Positions 9,246 through 18,431 of a stretch of 64,000 nucleotides of DNA are shown here, piece by piece; position 1 is the stretch's first letter, and every line of letters begins with the position of its first letter. The notes beneath the pieces are model-generated. The model was not told the origin of the DNA. It was given only the letters and a program-made list of their open reading frames with translations, and did no database searches. This DNA is from Flavobacterium tistrianum (GTDB lineage: Bacteria > Bacteroidota > Bacteroidia > Flavobacteriales > Flavobacteriaceae): contig NZ_QJRH01000063.1 of NCBI RefSeq assembly GCF_003254545.1, positions 123,420-187,419 of the forward strand, in the 5' to 3' direction. A program made the position numbers and the translations under genes.

Positions 9246-10013
9246 TTATTGAGTGGCATCATCTTCAGGAGTTTCCTTTTTGGTCACAATATAATTTACT
9301 GGATGACTAGACAAAAAATATCCTAAATCGTCTTCTTCCTCTTCATTATCAAAAACAACAAAATTTCCATTTTCATCAAAATGCTTCATAAAAGGGTCAG
9401 TAGTAGCATCAAAATCTGGACGTTGCCAATCGTAAACAATTGGTTTTGCGTATTCAGGCGCTTTGTAAAGTAAACTCAAAACAAAACCGGTAATAAGTCC
9501 TGCCAAATGCCCCTCCCAAGAAATAGACTGATCAACATCTGGAAAAACATACCAAATCATTCCGCCGTATAGTAGAATAACAGTCAAGGACAAAGCTACT
9601 AGTCTGTAATATTTCGTTTGAATGCCTTTAAAAAAAATAAAACTTACAAGAACATAAATCAATCCACTTGCACCAATATGAAAATTTTCTCTTCCCACAA
9701 CCCAAGTAATCAATCCTGAAAAAAGAATACCATAACTGATAACTCCAAAAGTTTGTTCCGGGTAAAAAAACTGCATTGCTGCTAATAGTATTAAGAGAGG
9801 AATGCTATTATTGTATAAATGATCCAAATTTTCATGAATAAATGGACTGAACAAAACACCTCGCAGTCCAACAAAATCTCGAGGATAAATTCCATATCGA
9901 TAAAAATCAAAATCAAACCGAATTTGAAGCCAATATATAACCCATAAAAAAAGGACAAAAAATAACGGAAGTCCAATAACCGAATTTGAAAACTTAAAAT
10001 TAGTGTCGCTCAT
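9246..10013 (-). CDS. Rhomboid-family intramembrane serine protease
   Basis: A 255-residue polytopic membrane protein. The catalytic serine motif GASG (Ser116) and the histidine in SWEGHLAG (His169) are both present, with HLYNN (His65, Asn69) in the second membrane helix contributing the oxyanion site. Six helices can be traced. Rhomboids cut other membrane proteins within the bilayer. The C-terminal 60 residues are a charged soluble tail with an acidic run (NEEEEDDLGYF). Annotation is secure at family level; the substrate is unknown. A TATTTTTG -7-like element on this strand lies at 10057-10064. Confidence 0.93.
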   Translation of the reverse strand: MSDTNFKFSNSVIGLPLFFVLFLWVIYWLQIRFDFDFYRYGIYPRDFVGLRGVLFSPFIHENLDHLYNNSIPLLILLAAMQFFYPEQTFGVISYGILFSGLITWVVGRENFHIGASGLIYVLVSFIFFKGIQTKYYRLVALSLTVILLYGGMIWYVFPDVDQSISWEGHLAGLITGFVLSLLYKAPEYAKPIVYDWQRPDFDATTDPFMKHFDENGNFVVFDNEEEEDDLGYFLSSHPVNYIVTKKETPEDDATQ

Positions 10014-10176
10014 ATTTTTTTAGAAAATAACATCTAGCAGAACTCAAAAAACTATCCAAAAATATTTTACTGATATTTTGTCATATCGATATAAAAAATT
10101 GTCTCAAATTGGAACAATCCTTCTCTCTAAGAACTGTTTTAACTTTTGAATGAACGAAATTTAAATCTGAAAACAG

Positions 10177-10184
10177 TAATTTTG
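10177..10184 (+). promoter_or_regulatory. -7 promoter element for rarA
   Basis: TAATTTTG fits TAnnTTTG, five bases before the rarA ATG. A TTTG at 10145-10148 is 28 bases away, longer than the usual -33 spacing, so only the -7 part is supported. Confidence 0.45.
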
Positions 10185-10189
10185 TAATT

Positions 10190-11467
10190 ATGGAAGCACC
10201 TTTAGCAGAGCGTATTCGTCCGCAGAAATTAGAAGATTATATAAGCCAGCAGCATTTGGTTGGACCAACTGGTTCTTTAACACAGCAAATTTCAAAAGGA
10301 ATAATTCCTTCATTGATTTTTTGGGGGCCTCCTGGCACAGGAAAAACAACCTTGGCCCAAATCATTGCTCAGGAGTCCAAAAGACCCTTTTATATTCTAA
10401 GTGCCATAAACTCGGGTGTGAAAGATATTCGCGATGTTATTGATAAAGCAAAACAAAGCGGCGGGCTTTTTACAGCCAAAAATCCTATTCTGTTTATTGA
10501 TGAGATTCATCGATTTAGTAAATCACAGCAAGATTCACTTTTAGCAGCTGTAGAAAAAGGTTGGATAACTTTGGTTGGTGCTACAACCGAAAACCCAAGT
10601 TTTGAAGTGATTCCTGCATTATTGTCACGTTGCCAAGTCTACATACTAAATGCATTTACAAAAGCCGATTTAGAAGCTCTTTTAGAGCGCGCAATGAAAA
10701 CTGACGTCTATTTATTGACAAAAAAAATAAGTTTAAAAGAAACAGAAGCTTTATTGCGAATTTCGGGCGGTGACGGTAGAAAACTTCTAAATGTATTTGA
10801 ACTTGTCATTAACGCTTCCGCAGGTGACGAAATTACGATTACCAACGATCGCGTTTTAGAACTTGTACAGCAAAACACAGTTCTTTATGACAAAACTGGT
10901 GAACAACATTATGATATAGTTTCTGCATTTATAAAATCAATTCGTGGCAGCGATCCCAATGGAGCTGTTTATTGGCTAGCCCGAATGATTGAAGGTGGAG
11001 AAGATGTAAAATTTATTGCAAGAAGAATGCTTATTCTGGCTAGTGAAGATATTGGCAATGCCAATCCAACTGCACTTATAATGGCCAATAATACTTTTCA
11101 GGCCGTTACAACTATTGGATATCCAGAGAGCAGAATCATATTAAGCCAATGTGCGATTTATTTGGCTACATCGCCAAAAAGCAATGCTTCTTATATGGCA
11201 ATTGGAACTGCACAGCAATTGGTAAAACAAACTGGTGACTTACCTGTTCCGCTTCATTTGAGAAATGCTCCTACCAAATTAATGAAAGAACTAGGATACG
11301 GTGATGAATATAAGTATTCCCATGATTATGCCAATAATTTTGCTGAACAGGAATTCTTGCCAGATGCTATAAAAGAAACGGTTCTTTATAATCCTGGAAA
11401 CAATTCTAGAGAGAACAGTACCCGCGAATTTCTAAAGAACCGTTGGAAAGATAAATACGGTTATTAA
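10190..11467 (+). CDS. rarA: Replication-associated recombination protein RarA (MgsA)
   Basis: A 425-residue clamp-loader-type AAA+ ATPase. It has Walker A GPPGTGKT (46-53), Walker B ILFIDEIHRF (100-109), sensor-1 GATTENPSF, and the RarA C-terminal domains with YDIVSAFIKSIRGSDPNGA and the conserved ARRMLILASEDIGNANP. The protein acts at stalled replication forks with SSB and RecA. Length and domain order are normal. It appears monocistronic; the next gene downstream converges on it. Confidence 0.96.
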   Translation: MEAPLAERIRPQKLEDYISQQHLVGPTGSLTQQISKGIIPSLIFWGPPGTGKTTLAQIIAQESKRPFYILSAINSGVKDIRDVIDKAKQSGGLFTAKNPILFIDEIHRFSKSQQDSLLAAVEKGWITLVGATTENPSFEVIPALLSRCQVYILNAFTKADLEALLERAMKTDVYLLTKKISLKETEALLRISGGDGRKLLNVFELVINASAGDEITITNDRVLELVQQNTVLYDKTGEQHYDIVSAFIKSIRGSDPNGAVYWLARMIEGGEDVKFIARRMLILASEDIGNANPTALIMANNTFQAVTTIGYPESRIILSQCAIYLATSPKSNASYMAIGTAQQLVKQTGDLPVPLHLRNAPTKLMKELGYGDEYKYSHDYANNFAEQEFLPDAIKETVLYNPGNNSRENSTREFLKNRWKDKYGY

Positions 11468-11481
11468 ACCATATTTTATAT

Positions 11482-12243
11482 TTAGAATTTAACTACAATT
11501 TTTTCTGAAACTAATTTATCATTCTGATAAGATTCAAAATACCATTGTCCGTCTCCTTTCAAGATTAAAGAACCTTGCACATTATCCTTACTAGCGATGT
11601 AAACGTTCGGTTGCGAAGTTTTGAAAAGCTTCATTACCACTTTTGGAGTTTTATCAATTAATTGATAGCCTGATTCTGTTGGTTGAGCGTATAGTAAATT
11701 TGGATCTTTTAAGTCTGGTGAAGATGCTGTAACAATTTGAGTTGCTGCTACAGTAGTAACCGCAGTTGTTGCAACAGCTTTTGCGGGAGCAGGAGTTTTT
11801 GAAGTCGCAACTGGAGTACCGCTATATTTATAATGTAAAGCAGCAACTGACTTAAAAGCATTGTCCAATGCTTCTTTGTAAGCTACCTCATAATCCTTCT
11901 CTTTACTTCTTCCTACTTCAGAAGTATAAACAACCTGACCAAAACAATCTTTTAAGTTCACTATAAGCTTAGTTACCAAGAAAGCATTATCTTTTACTAC
12001 ATCAATATACAAAACCTGACAACGATCTGTATAACCGTCAGGAAGCTGTTCATTTGAATAAAAAGCTTCAAAACCAGCTTTAGTTAAATTTTGTTTGCTT
12101 AAAGTTGCCAAACGATATTGATTATCAGTCTTCATAAACTCATATTTCAAAGGAATAATTACAGCTTTGTAATCATTAATAGACTGCGCAAATCCAACAA
12201 ATGAACATAAAAGTGCAGCAAATAAAATTTTAATTCTCATCAT
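11482..12243 (-). CDS. Secreted protein of unknown function with Ala/Thr linker
   Basis: A 253-residue protein with a signal peptide (MMRIKILFAALLCSFVGFAQ). Residues about 20-140 form a domain starting INDYKAVIIPLKYEF with a CQVLYIDVV strand; a low-complexity linker rich in Ala, Thr, Val and Pro (about 145-175) joins it to a small C-terminal beta domain containing GSLILKGDGQWYFESY. I do not recognise either domain; the layout is that of an exported flavobacterial protein. Its ATG overlaps the stop of the YjjG-like gene by one base (TAATG), suggesting translational coupling. Confidence 0.72.
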   Translation of the reverse strand: MMRIKILFAALLCSFVGFAQSINDYKAVIIPLKYEFMKTDNQYRLATLSKQNLTKAGFEAFYSNEQLPDGYTDRCQVLYIDVVKDNAFLVTKLIVNLKDCFGQVVYTSEVGRSKEKDYEVAYKEALDNAFKSVAALHYKYSGTPVATSKTPAPAKAVATTAVTTVAATQIVTASSPDLKDPNLLYAQPTESGYQLIDKTPKVVMKLFKTSQPNVYIASKDNVQGSLILKGDGQWYFESYQNDKLVSEKIVVKF

Positions 12244-12929
12244 TATAAATATTTTTTTAGTTCTAATAAATGGTTAATTTGTTTATAGTTTTCCGAAACG
12301 TCGATTCTCTTCTCATTAAAGAAAATAGCATCTATACCAGCATTCAAAGCACCATTTACATCGGCTTCAAAATCATCTCCAATCATAATGCTGTTTTCTT
12401 TAGAAGTATTTGCCAGTTTTAATGCATAATCAAATATAATACTATTTGGCTTTTTAACTCCTGCTAGCTCCGAATTTGTAATCGTACTGAAATAACCTCC
12501 AAGTGAAGCATTGTTAATTTTCTTTTCCTGCACTTGGGCAAATCCGTTTGTAATGATATGAAGTTTATATTTTGGCTTTAAATATTCCAAAACTTCAATT
12601 GCTCCATCAAAGAGATAATTATTGTCGGTCAAAAACTCAATATAATCATTGGCAATTTCCAAGATATTCTCCTCTGAGATAGCATAATTCAAAGCATCGA
12701 AAGAAAACTTCAAACGATTGTAACGTAATTCTTGATGCGTAATTTTATCATTCTGATACAGTCTCCAGCATTCTTGGTTGATCGGAATATATTCTCTAAT
12801 AAAATCTTGAGTAACGATTTCTTGATACTTACTTTTAAAAATACGATCAAAAGCCATTTCTGAATTTTTATCAAAATCCCAAAGCGTGTGATCTAAATCA
12901 AAAAAGATGTCGGTAATATTGGTATTCAT
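12243..12929 (-). CDS. YjjG-family HAD phosphatase (noncanonical pyrimidine nucleotidase)
   Basis: A 228-residue haloacid-dehalogenase hydrolase. Motif I is FFDLDHTLWD (Asp11, Asp13), motif II IITNGF (about 125-130), motif III KKPNSIIFDYAL, and motif IV MIGDDFEADVNGA. The LDHTLWDF start and ITNGFAQVQEKK are typical of the YjjG subfamily, which dephosphorylates nucleoside monophosphates, including damaged pyrimidines. It sits three bases after radC and overlaps the next gene by one base, so radC, this gene and the secreted protein form one unit. Confidence 0.88.
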   Translation of the reverse strand: MNTNITDIFFDLDHTLWDFDKNSEMAFDRIFKSKYQEIVTQDFIREYIPINQECWRLYQNDKITHQELRYNRLKFSFDALNYAISEENILEIANDYIEFLTDNNYLFDGAIEVLEYLKPKYKLHIITNGFAQVQEKKINNASLGGYFSTITNSELAGVKKPNSIIFDYALKLANTSKENSIMIGDDFEADVNGALNAGIDAIFFNEKRIDVSENYKQINHLLELKKYL

Positions 12930-12932
12930 GCA

Positions 12933-13622
12933 TTAAAAAATTCCTTCATCTACAAAACTATAATATTTTGATTCAGTTATAATAACATGGTCCAAAACTT
13001 TAACATCTAAAATTTCTCCTGCAGTTTTAATTTTATTGGTAATTTGTTTATCGGCACTACTTGGAACTAAACTTCCAGAAGGATGATTATGACACAAAAT
13101 CAAGCCAGTAGCACTATTTTCTAATGCCAATTTAAAAACAAGTCTTATATCTACAATTGTTCCAGCAATGCCTCCTTTGCTTAATTGTGATTTATAAATT
13201 ACTTTATTAGAATTATTAAGAAAAAGCACCCAAAATTCTTCATGCGGAAGTTCTCCAATAATTGGTTGCATGATATCAAAAACACCTTTACTTGAAGTTA
13301 TTTTTTTGACTTTTTCAACATCTTCTATTCTTTGTCTTCTACCCAACTCTAAAGCCGAAACAATTGAAACCGCTTTTGCTTCACCTATACCTTTAAATTG
13401 CATCAATTGAATAATAGACATTTTCCCCAAAGCAGTTATATTTTTTGTGGTAGCTAAAATCCGTTTACTTAATGCAACCGCAGATTCATTGCGACTTCCT
13501 GAGCCAATTAAAATTGCTAATAATTCAGCATCGCTCAAAACCTCTTTTCCTTTAAGCATTAACTTTTCACGAGGTTTGTCACCATCAGACCAATTTTTTA
13601 TAGCAAAATGTCCTCCTTCCAT
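12933..13622 (-). CDS. radC: RadC-family JAMM-domain protein
   Basis: A 229-residue RadC protein. The N-terminal part has a helix-hairpin-helix-like region (MQFKGIGEAKAVSIVSALELGRR, about 74-96, shown in part: KGIGEAKAV). The C-terminal JAMM/MPN fold carries the metal motif His178-x-His180-x10-Asp191 within HNHPSGSLVPSSAD, with an upstream acidic Glu-rich strand HEEFWVLFL. Family members are linked to DNA repair by name, although a direct role is unproven. It is the first gene of a three-gene operon. Confidence 0.94.
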   Translation of the reverse strand: MEGGHFAIKNWSDGDKPREKLMLKGKEVLSDAELLAILIGSGSRNESAVALSKRILATTKNITALGKMSIIQLMQFKGIGEAKAVSIVSALELGRRQRIEDVEKVKKITSSKGVFDIMQPIIGELPHEEFWVLFLNNSNKVIYKSQLSKGGIAGTIVDIRLVFKLALENSATGLILCHNHPSGSLVPSSADKQITNKIKTAGEILDVKVLDHVIITESKYYSFVDEGIF

Positions 13623-13718
13623 AATAATAAATTTAAGAAGCGAAGATATTTAAAAAAGAAGAAAAATCTTTCAAAAAAATCTAGTTAGATAATTAGAAAA
13701 TTTATCAAATAGATAATT

Positions 13719-13755
13719 AAAAAAAATGTGCCAACTGCAAAGCAATTGACACATT
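13719..13755 (-). terminator. Terminator of mpl (minus strand)
   Basis: Read on the minus strand, AATGTGTCAA pairs with TTGGCACATT (one mismatch) around an 11-base loop and runs into eight T. It lies 22 bases after the mpl stop. It is bounded by a second pair of 12-bp inverted arms, AATTAGAAAATT at about 13691 and its complement at about 13759. Confidence 0.82.
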
Positions 13756-13777
13756 ATCTAATTTTCTAATTGACTAA

Positions 13778-15133
13778 TTAAGAAATCAATCCTTTAACCT
13801 CATCAAAGTTTAAACCTCCATAATTTCCTGAACTCATTAATAAAAGTGCAGAATTATCTAAATTCAAATTGAACAAATATTCTTTAAATTCAGCTGGATT
13901 AGTATAAATAATTAAATCTTTTCTGTTGAATGCCGTAGCAATTTGTTCGTAAGTTACTTCTTCTAGCTGTTTAATTTTTACAGCATCTGGCGAATAAAAA
14001 ACAACAGCAACATCTGCATATTCCAAAGCACCTTCATACTCTTTTAAAAACTCAGCATTTAAACTACTATAAGTATGCAATTCTAAACAAGCGACCAAAG
14101 TTCTGTTTGGGTATTGTTCTTTTACCGCTTTTGTTGTTGCAGCCACCTTACTTGGCGAATGCGCAAAATCTTTATAAGCTACTTTGCCTTTTCCTTCAGC
14201 AATTTTTTCTAAACGTTTAGAAGCGCCTTTGAAACTTGCAATTGCTTCGTAGAAATCAGCTTCGTCAACGCCCATATTTTGGCAGATCCATTTTGCTCCT
14301 GCTAAGTTATTCAAGTTATGCGCTCCAAAAACTTCAATTGGCATATCGCCTTCTGGAGTTTTTAGTAAAGTTACTCCATCACTTACAGAATATTCTGGTG
14401 TTGAATACGCAATTTTTCTAATCGGATTTGTCGCTGCTTCAGAAACACGTTTTACTTCAGGATCATTTTCGTTGTAAACCAAAATTCCGCCATTTGTAAT
14501 TTTTTCGATAAAAATCTCAAACTGCTCAACATAGTTTTCATAGGTTGGAAAAACATTAATATGATCCCAAGCAATTCCAGAAATCAAAGCAATGTTTGGT
14601 TGGTATAAATGAAATTTTGGACGTCTGTCAATTGGTGAAGACAAATATTCGTCGCCTTCCAAAACCATAAAATCATTTTCCTCGGTCAAATGTACCATAG
14701 TATCAAAACCTTCTAGTTGTGCTCCTACCATATAATCAACCGCAATATTGTGATAATGCATTACATGAAGAATCATCGAAGTTATGGTAGTTTTACCATG
14801 AGAACCTCCAATAACAACACGTGTTTTGTTTTTTGATTGTTCATATAAAAACTCAGGATATGAATAGATTTTTAAACCTAATTCTTGCGCTTTTAATAAT
14901 TCAGGATTATCTGCTTTTGCATGCATTCCTAAAATAATTGCGTCAATATCTGAAGTGATTTTTTCCGGAAACCATCCTAGTTCAGCAGGAAGAATTCCTT
15001 TTTTTTCTAATCTTGATTTTGAAGGTTCAAAAATAGCGTCGTCACTTCCTGTAACCTGATATCCTTTATTATGTAATGCTAATGCCAGATTATGCATTGC
15101 GCTTCCGCCTATAGCGATGAAATGTGTTTTCAT
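13778..15133 (-). CDS. mpl: UDP-MurNAc:L-Ala-gamma-D-Glu-meso-DAP ligase (Mpl), peptidoglycan recycling
   Basis: A 451-residue Mur ligase. It starts with the Rossmann-like MKTHFIAIGGSAMHNLALAL typical of Mpl/MurC, has the ATP-binding P-loop GGSHGKTT (109-116), the central-domain motif LEGDEYLSS, AWDHINVFPTYENY, and the C-terminal KDFAHSPSKV motif, where DFAHSP replaces the usual DYAHHP. Mpl attaches a recycled murein tripeptide to UDP-MurNAc, saving steps of cell-wall synthesis in the cytoplasm. It is monocistronic with its own terminator. Confidence 0.92.
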   Translation of the reverse strand: MKTHFIAIGGSAMHNLALALHNKGYQVTGSDDAIFEPSKSRLEKKGILPAELGWFPEKITSDIDAIILGMHAKADNPELLKAQELGLKIYSYPEFLYEQSKNKTRVVIGGSHGKTTITSMILHVMHYHNIAVDYMVGAQLEGFDTMVHLTEENDFMVLEGDEYLSSPIDRRPKFHLYQPNIALISGIAWDHINVFPTYENYVEQFEIFIEKITNGGILVYNENDPEVKRVSEAATNPIRKIAYSTPEYSVSDGVTLLKTPEGDMPIEVFGAHNLNNLAGAKWICQNMGVDEADFYEAIASFKGASKRLEKIAEGKGKVAYKDFAHSPSKVAATTKAVKEQYPNRTLVACLELHTYSSLNAEFLKEYEGALEYADVAVVFYSPDAVKIKQLEEVTYEQIATAFNRKDLIIYTNPAEFKEYLFNLNLDNSALLLMSSGNYGGLNFDEVKGLIS

Positions 15134-15264
15134 TTAAAATGTTTAATCGTTAAACTGTTTAATCGGTTAATCGAAATGGCAAATAACTTATTAAACTCCA
15201 TAATTATTTTTCAAAAATAAGGAAATATAATATGCTTTTGGAGATAAATTAATTTAGAAGACAA

Positions 15265-15299
15265 TAAAAAACCCGACAAGCTTAAATCCTGTCGGGTTT
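15265..15299 (-). terminator. Terminator of DPP7 gene (minus strand)
   Basis: AAACCCGACA and TGTCGGGTTT form a perfect 10-bp stem with an 11-base loop; on the minus strand it is followed by a T run (15265-15270 read in reverse). The same stem sequence recurs at 18378 and 39763. Confidence 0.88.
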
Positions 15300-15323
15300 G
15301 ATATTTATAATCAGAATTAAAGA

Positions 15324-17468
15324 TTATTTTGCAATCGTCAATTCGTCGATAATATTTTTCGCTCCTGCGTATTTGTCTATAATCCAAAGTACATAACGAA
15401 TATCTACGTTAATCGTTCTTTGCAATTTAGAATCAAAAATTACGTCTCCAGCCATAGCTTCGATGTTTCCGTCAAAAGCAATTCCGATTAATTCTCCTTT
15501 TCCGTTAAGAACTGGCGAACCAGAGTTTCCTCCAGTAATATCGTTATCAGTTAGGAAGTTTACCGGCATGTAACCTGCTTTATCAGCATATTGTCCGAAA
15601 TCTTTTTTCTTGTTTAATTCTAATAAACGAGCTGGCAAGTCAAATTCCTGATCTCCTGCTTTGTATTTTTTAACCATACTTTCCATTGTAGTATAGTTAT
15701 TGATTTTTGCATCGTTGCGAGGATCTGCAGGTAAAGCGCGAACTTTTCCGTAAGTCAATCTCAATGTAGAGTTTGCATCTGGATATTTAATCGCGTTCAA
15801 TTTAGATTCTCTTAAACCTTCTACCAATTTACGGTAAGCTGTTGCAAAACCATCATCTGCTTTTGCCTGATCGTCTGTTTTAGCACGGTATTTTGTCAAC
15901 AAATCATTAGAAATAATATACAACGGATCGTGTACAATTGCTAATGGTTTTGGATCAGCTAAAAATGCTAATACTTTTTCTTTGGTTGTAAAATAACTAA
16001 CTTCCGTTGCTTTTGCTACATCAGCAGTAAAGTCTCCATTGTTAGCTGTTTTCATTTTTGCAATTTCTGGAGCAAGTCCGTACTCAGCAGCTTTAGAAGC
16101 ATATAGATTCAATTGAGCTGTTAGAACATCTTTTTCTAATGGAGTATAAAAATCACCATAAATACTTTCTACCATTGCATTGATTTTAGGAAGCATTTCA
16201 GCTTTCTTCGCATCATTTTCTTTGTAATAAGCAATTAAAGCATTTCCTAAATTAGCTGGTCCAGTTGCATAAGAAGAAGTACGTAAAAGCTGTGTTAAAT
16301 AATTATCGTGACGCGCTTTTAAGTTTGTTTCTCTGTAATAATCGTTGATAGTCGGAATTACATTTTCGTACTTTTCTTTGTTTGCAGGTTTAGTAGCCCA
16401 CTCGTAGAATTTATCTTCTTGCTCCGTTTTAGTATCAACTGTACCTGCTTTTGTTAAAGCATCGATCATACCTTGACGGTTTTTCCAGTAGTTTGCAGTC
16501 GAAGCATATTTAGAAGCGTATTGTAAGCGAACAGTTGCATCTTTGTCCATATACTTTTTCATTACATCCATTCCTGTTTTTGCACCTTCAACCCAAGCAG
16601 GATAAGCATATTTAATGTTTTGCTCAATTCCTCCAGCTGGCATCCAACGGTTTGTTCTTCCCGGATAACCTAAGATCATAGCAAAATCATTTTCTTTTAC
16701 TCCTTTTAAACTTACAGGCAAATGATGTTTTGGCTGTAATGGCACATTGTCTTTAGAATATGCTGCAGGATTTCCGTCTTTGTCTGCATAAACTCTAAAC
16801 ATAGAGAAATCTCCAGTTTGACGAGGCCATTCCCAGTTGTCTGTATCTCCACCAAATTTACCAACGCTTTCAGGTGGAGTTCCTACTAAACGAACGTCTG
16901 TGTAATCTTGGTAAACAAAATAGTAATATTCATTTCCTTGAAAGAAAGGACGAACAGAAACTGTGTACTTTCCATTTTCGCTGTTTTCTTTTTCGATTAA
17001 AGCGATTTCTTGCTGAATAACTTTATTTCTTTCAGTTTCTGTCATTGTATCATTTACTTTTGACAAAATTCTTTTTGAAACATCATCCATACGAACGAAG
17101 AAACGAACGAACAACGATTTAGGTTTTAATTCTTCAGAACGGCTTTTTGCCCAAAAACCATTTTTCAAATGATTTTGTTCTGCAGTTGAAAGTTCTGCAA
17201 TCGCACCGTATCCGCAGTGGTGATTCGTCAATACCAAACCAGTATTTGAAACGATTTCTGCTGTACATCCTCCATTGAACTGTACAATCGCATCTTTTAA
17301 GCTATGGTGATTAATACTGTAAATTTCTTCGGCTGTCAATTGCAAGCCCATTTTTTCCATATCTCTATGGTTCAATCTTTCGATAAACATCAAAAACCAC
17401 ATTCCTTCATCGGCTCTCATTGGGAAAGCCATAAGGCACATGGTCAAGAATAAAATTACTTTTTTCAT
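15324..17468 (-). CDS. S46-family dipeptidyl-peptidase, DPP7 type
   Basis: A 714-residue exported serine peptidase. The start at 17468 gives MKKVILFLTMCLMAFPMRA, a signal peptide; the 14 codons further upstream overlap a probable promoter. The S46 chymotrypsin-like triad is visible: TNHHCGYGA (His83/84), QTGDFSMFR (Asp220) and GGNSGSP (Ser649). Specificity in S46 depends on the residue 18 after the serine: Arg in DPP11 (Asp/Glu at P1) and Gly in DPP7 (hydrophobic P1). Here it is Gly667 in FDGN, so DPP7 is predicted. The enzyme releases dipeptides from the N-terminus of oligopeptides in the periplasm. GMWFLMF near the mature N-terminus matches the usual GMW start of the family. Confidence 0.93.
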   Translation of the reverse strand: MKKVILFLTMCLMAFPMRADEGMWFLMFIERLNHRDMEKMGLQLTAEEIYSINHHSLKDAIVQFNGGCTAEIVSNTGLVLTNHHCGYGAIAELSTAEQNHLKNGFWAKSRSEELKPKSLFVRFFVRMDDVSKRILSKVNDTMTETERNKVIQQEIALIEKENSENGKYTVSVRPFFQGNEYYYFVYQDYTDVRLVGTPPESVGKFGGDTDNWEWPRQTGDFSMFRVYADKDGNPAAYSKDNVPLQPKHHLPVSLKGVKENDFAMILGYPGRTNRWMPAGGIEQNIKYAYPAWVEGAKTGMDVMKKYMDKDATVRLQYASKYASTANYWKNRQGMIDALTKAGTVDTKTEQEDKFYEWATKPANKEKYENVIPTINDYYRETNLKARHDNYLTQLLRTSSYATGPANLGNALIAYYKENDAKKAEMLPKINAMVESIYGDFYTPLEKDVLTAQLNLYASKAAEYGLAPEIAKMKTANNGDFTADVAKATEVSYFTTKEKVLAFLADPKPLAIVHDPLYIISNDLLTKYRAKTDDQAKADDGFATAYRKLVEGLRESKLNAIKYPDANSTLRLTYGKVRALPADPRNDAKINNYTTMESMVKKYKAGDQEFDLPARLLELNKKKDFGQYADKAGYMPVNFLTDNDITGGNSGSPVLNGKGELIGIAFDGNIEAMAGDVIFDSKLQRTINVDIRYVLWIIDKYAGAKNIIDELTIAK

Positions 17469-17488
17469 GTTATTTTGTTTAAGTGATG

Positions 17489-17496
17489 CGAATATA
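17489..17496 (-). promoter_or_regulatory. Possible -7 element of DPP7 gene
   Basis: On the minus strand this reads TATATTCG, one mismatch from TAnnTTTG, 20 bases before the chosen ATG at 17468 and inside the longer open frame. It supports the shorter start. No clear -33 partner. Confidence 0.35.
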
Positions 17497-17750
17497 AGCC
17501 ATTTTAGCAAAAAAAATAAGCTTTAAACTCAAAAACAAAACATAATAAATCGAATAAGGCATGATTTTGCGAAATTCACAATTTTCATAAAACATAGAAT
17601 AAGCTTTAAATTTTTAAAGTAAATCCATAAAAATTAATAAAAACATTAAGTAAAATAATTACTAGTTTTAAATCGAAATGATTATTTATAAAAATAAACC
17701 TTCAAATACAAAATAATATTATAAATCATTTCTTACAATTTATTTTCTAC

Positions 17751-17758
17751 TAAATTTG
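17751..17758 (+). promoter_or_regulatory. -7 promoter element of beta-barrel gene
   Basis: TAAATTTG matches TAnnTTTG, 24 bases before the ATG at 17783. The upstream stretch (17511-17750) is very AT-rich and otherwise featureless; no -33 TTG at the right spacing was found. Confidence 0.5.
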
Positions 17759-17782
17759 CCGTTCAATAATTATTAGACTAAA

Positions 17783-18313
17783 ATGAAAAAATTGTTAGTA
17801 GCAGTTGTAATCTTATTTACAACTATGGCAAGTGCGCAAAAAAATTCTATCCTTTTGGGTGGTAACGTTGGATTTTCTTCTGAGAAAATCGGTGATTCCA
17901 AATCAGAAAACTTCGAATTCTCTCCAAAAGTAGGATATCAATTTGCTGACCGATGGACAGCTGGAATTGAAGGTTCTATTGGAAACGTTAAAAACTTCGG
18001 AGAAGACACAACTGAAAAATACAAAATTGGAGGTTTTGTACGTTACACTGTTCCTCTTTCAGATGTGTTCTCTGTTTTTGGTGATTTAGGTGCTGGATAC
18101 CAATCTACTAATGTTAATGATGCGAAAGGAATGTATGCTAGCCTTACACCTGCTTTATTTATTAATATGAAAAGAGGATTTGGTTTAAATTTCTCTATTG
18201 GAGGAATTAACTATGACAATCTTGATGGTAAAAATGATCCAAGACAAGAACGTTTAGGCTTTAATTTTGGAAAAACTCTAAACATTGGAATTTCTAAAAA
18301 CTTCGGATTATAA
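17783..18313 (+). CDS. Small outer-membrane beta-barrel protein (porin family)
   Basis: A 176-residue protein with signal peptide MKKLLVAVVILFTTMASAQ and alternating strands (FEFSPKVGYQFADRWTAGIE, YKIGGFVRYTVPL, MYASLTPALFINMKRGFGLN) ending FGKTLNIGISKNFGL. The pattern and the OMP_b-brl type length fit an eight-stranded outer-membrane barrel, probably structural rather than a channel. It stands alone with its own promoter and a bidirectional terminator. Ligand or partner is unknown. Confidence 0.83.
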   Translation: MKKLLVAVVILFTTMASAQKNSILLGGNVGFSSEKIGDSKSENFEFSPKVGYQFADRWTAGIEGSIGNVKNFGEDTTEKYKIGGFVRYTVPLSDVFSVFGDLGAGYQSTNVNDAKGMYASLTPALFINMKRGFGLNFSIGGINYDNLDGKNDPRQERLGFNFGKTLNIGISKNFGL

Positions 18314-18377
18314 ATCAAAGTTAACAAGTAAGATTTAGCCATCTTAATCTTTTTGTTTTTTTTTCGTACAAAAAGAA

Positions 18378-18412
18378 AAACCCGACAATACTGTTCATTG
18401 TCGGGTTTTATA
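18378..18412. terminator. Bidirectional terminator between beta-barrel and obgE
   Basis: AAACCCGACAAT pairs with ATTGTCGGGTTT around a 7-base loop, with A runs on the left and T on the right, so it can serve both the plus-strand barrel gene and the minus-strand obgE. It shares the AACCCGACA stem with hairpins at 15269 and 39763. Confidence 0.85.
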
Positions 18413-18431
18413 TTTTTAATTGAAAAAAAAT